This document shows, one piece after another, positions 5,900 to 6,561 of a stretch of 6,561 bases of DNA. The position numbers and the translations under genes are program-made. This stretch comes from Sulfurimonas sp. Lineage in GTDB: Bacteria > Campylobacterota > Campylobacteria > Campylobacterales > Sulfurimonadaceae. Positions within the stretch are counted from its first letter, which is position 1. Every line of letters starts with the position of its first letter. Below the pieces are notes generated by a model. That model was not told the DNA's origin. It saw only the letters and a program-made list of their open reading frames with translations, and did no database searches. Where the stretch lies: positions 87,472 through 94,032 of the forward strand of contig NVUO01000006.1 in assembly GCA_002733155.1 (NCBI GenBank), written 5' to 3'.

Positions 5900-6514
5900 T
5901 TGTTCACTGGATTAATTAGAGAAATTGCTACTGTTAAAAGTTTTAGCGGAAGTGAATTAAGTATAAAAGCTAAATATAAACCAGAACTTGGTGATTCAAT
6001 CGCTATAAACGGTGCATGTTTAAGTGTTGTGAAAATTTTCAGTGATGGATTTAGCGTTGATTTATCACCTGAATCCCAAAAAATATTAGCAATATCAAAC
6101 TATAAAAATGATGTACATATTGAACCAGCTATGAAAATGGGTGATAGATTTGAGGGTCATATAGTTCAGGGGCATGTTGACTGTATAGGTGAAATAAAAG
6201 AAATAAAAAAATCTGCTAACTCTTATGATGTATATATATCTGTAAATAAAAAATTCATACCATATATAATTCCAAAAGGCTCAATAACAATTGATGGAGT
6301 TAGTTTAACTGTTAATGATGTCAATACAGATACTTTTAGACTTACAATTATTCCAATTACTATGAAAAAAACCCTATTTAAAAACTATAAAAAAGGCACT
6401 AAAGTAAATATAGAGACTGATATGTTCGCAAGATATGTATCACATATAATTTCCCATCAAAAAAATTTATCTCTAACTTGGAGTGAAATAGACAATATAT
6501 CTGCAAGGTATTAA
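5900..6514 (+). CDS. ribE: Riboflavin synthase, alpha chain
   Basis: The 204-residue enzyme joins two molecules of 6,7-dimethyl-8-ribityllumazine to give riboflavin and 5-amino-6-ribitylamino-uracil, the last step of vitamin B2 synthesis, in the cytoplasm. It consists of two similar beta-barrels. The first (about 1-86) has MFTGLI and GDSIAINGACLSVV (31-44); the second (about 87-185) has GHIVQGHVDCIGEI (86-99), KGSITIDGVSLTVND (126-140), IIPITMKKTLF (150-160) and NIETDMFARYV (170-180). The length is normal for the family, and the IIPITM stretch looks like Campylobacterota homologues. It starts with TTG. No other riboflavin gene is nearby and no FMN riboswitch is seen upstream; the leader holds repeat copy 2 in its place. 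Some authors call this gene ribC. FAD made from its product is the cofactor of the neighbouring MnmG, but the link is probably coincidental. Confidence 0.95.
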   Translation: MFTGLIREIATVKSFSGSELSIKAKYKPELGDSIAINGACLSVVKIFSDGFSVDLSPESQKILAISNYKNDVHIEPAMKMGDRFEGHIVQGHVDCIGEIKEIKKSANSYDVYISVNKKFIPYIIPKGSITIDGVSLTVNDVNTDTFRLTIIPITMKKTLFKNYKKGTKVNIETDMFARYVSHIISHQKNLSLTWSEIDNISARY

Positions 6515-6528
6515 TTTAAAATTATTTT

Positions 6529-6537
6529 TGTTATAAT
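6529..6537 (+). promoter_or_regulatory. Extended -10 promoter for a gene beyond the window
   Basis: TGTTATAAT fits the extended -10 form TGn-TATAAT, with a T-rich run just upstream, 15 to 23 bases after the ribE stop codon. Transcription would begin near 6544, close to the window edge, so the target lies outside. No terminator hairpin separates it from ribE. Confidence 0.6.
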
Positions 6538-6561
6538 GCAACCTATTACGTACAAAAGATT

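Overview
This AT-rich window (about one third G+C by eye) looks like chromosome from a Campylobacterota (epsilonproteobacterial) organism, probably a Sulfurimonas- or Arcobacter-like lineage. The evidence is the Campylobacterota-type petABC operon (Rieske protein, one-piece cytochrome b, and a cytochrome c subunit whose N-terminus includes VEPYAHGQMHKHVE), the style of the MnmG and riboflavin synthase proteins, and TATAAT boxes without an obvious -35 element. No species can be named from this sequence.

Layout: most genes lie on the minus strand and are read from right to left. From the right these are a cytoplasmic Sel1-repeat protein (5683-4997), mnmG for tRNA wobble-uridine modification (4714-2840), an uncharacterised 287-residue protein with a glycosyltransferase-B/PseG-like look that starts directly at the mnmG stop codon (2839-1976), then petA, petB and the first 49 codons of petC (1912 to the window edge). 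petABC encodes the quinol:cytochrome c oxidoreductase (bc1-type complex) and appears to have its own promoter just upstream of petA. On the plus strand, ribE (riboflavin synthase) begins with TTG at 5900 and ends at 6514, followed by a strong extended -10 promoter for something beyond the window.

The most unusual part is non-coding. Two copies of one palindrome-ended repeat element lie in opposite orientation on either side of the Sel1-repeat gene, at 4729-4907 and 5767-5873. Each has a GATCCTGA-type hairpin at one end and a GATTCCAA-type hairpin at the other, with a tandem array of 24-bp units between them (five units in one copy, two in the other). The two end hairpins differ at three base pairs, all by compensatory change. 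The same end of the element faces the start codon of mnmG in one case and of ribE in the other, so both mRNAs could carry the same structured leader. The 24-bp period is a multiple of three and keeps reading frames open, which creates a false 57-residue N-terminal extension on mnmG. The rest of the window is ordinary core metabolism; no defence system, phage or transposase gene is visible.
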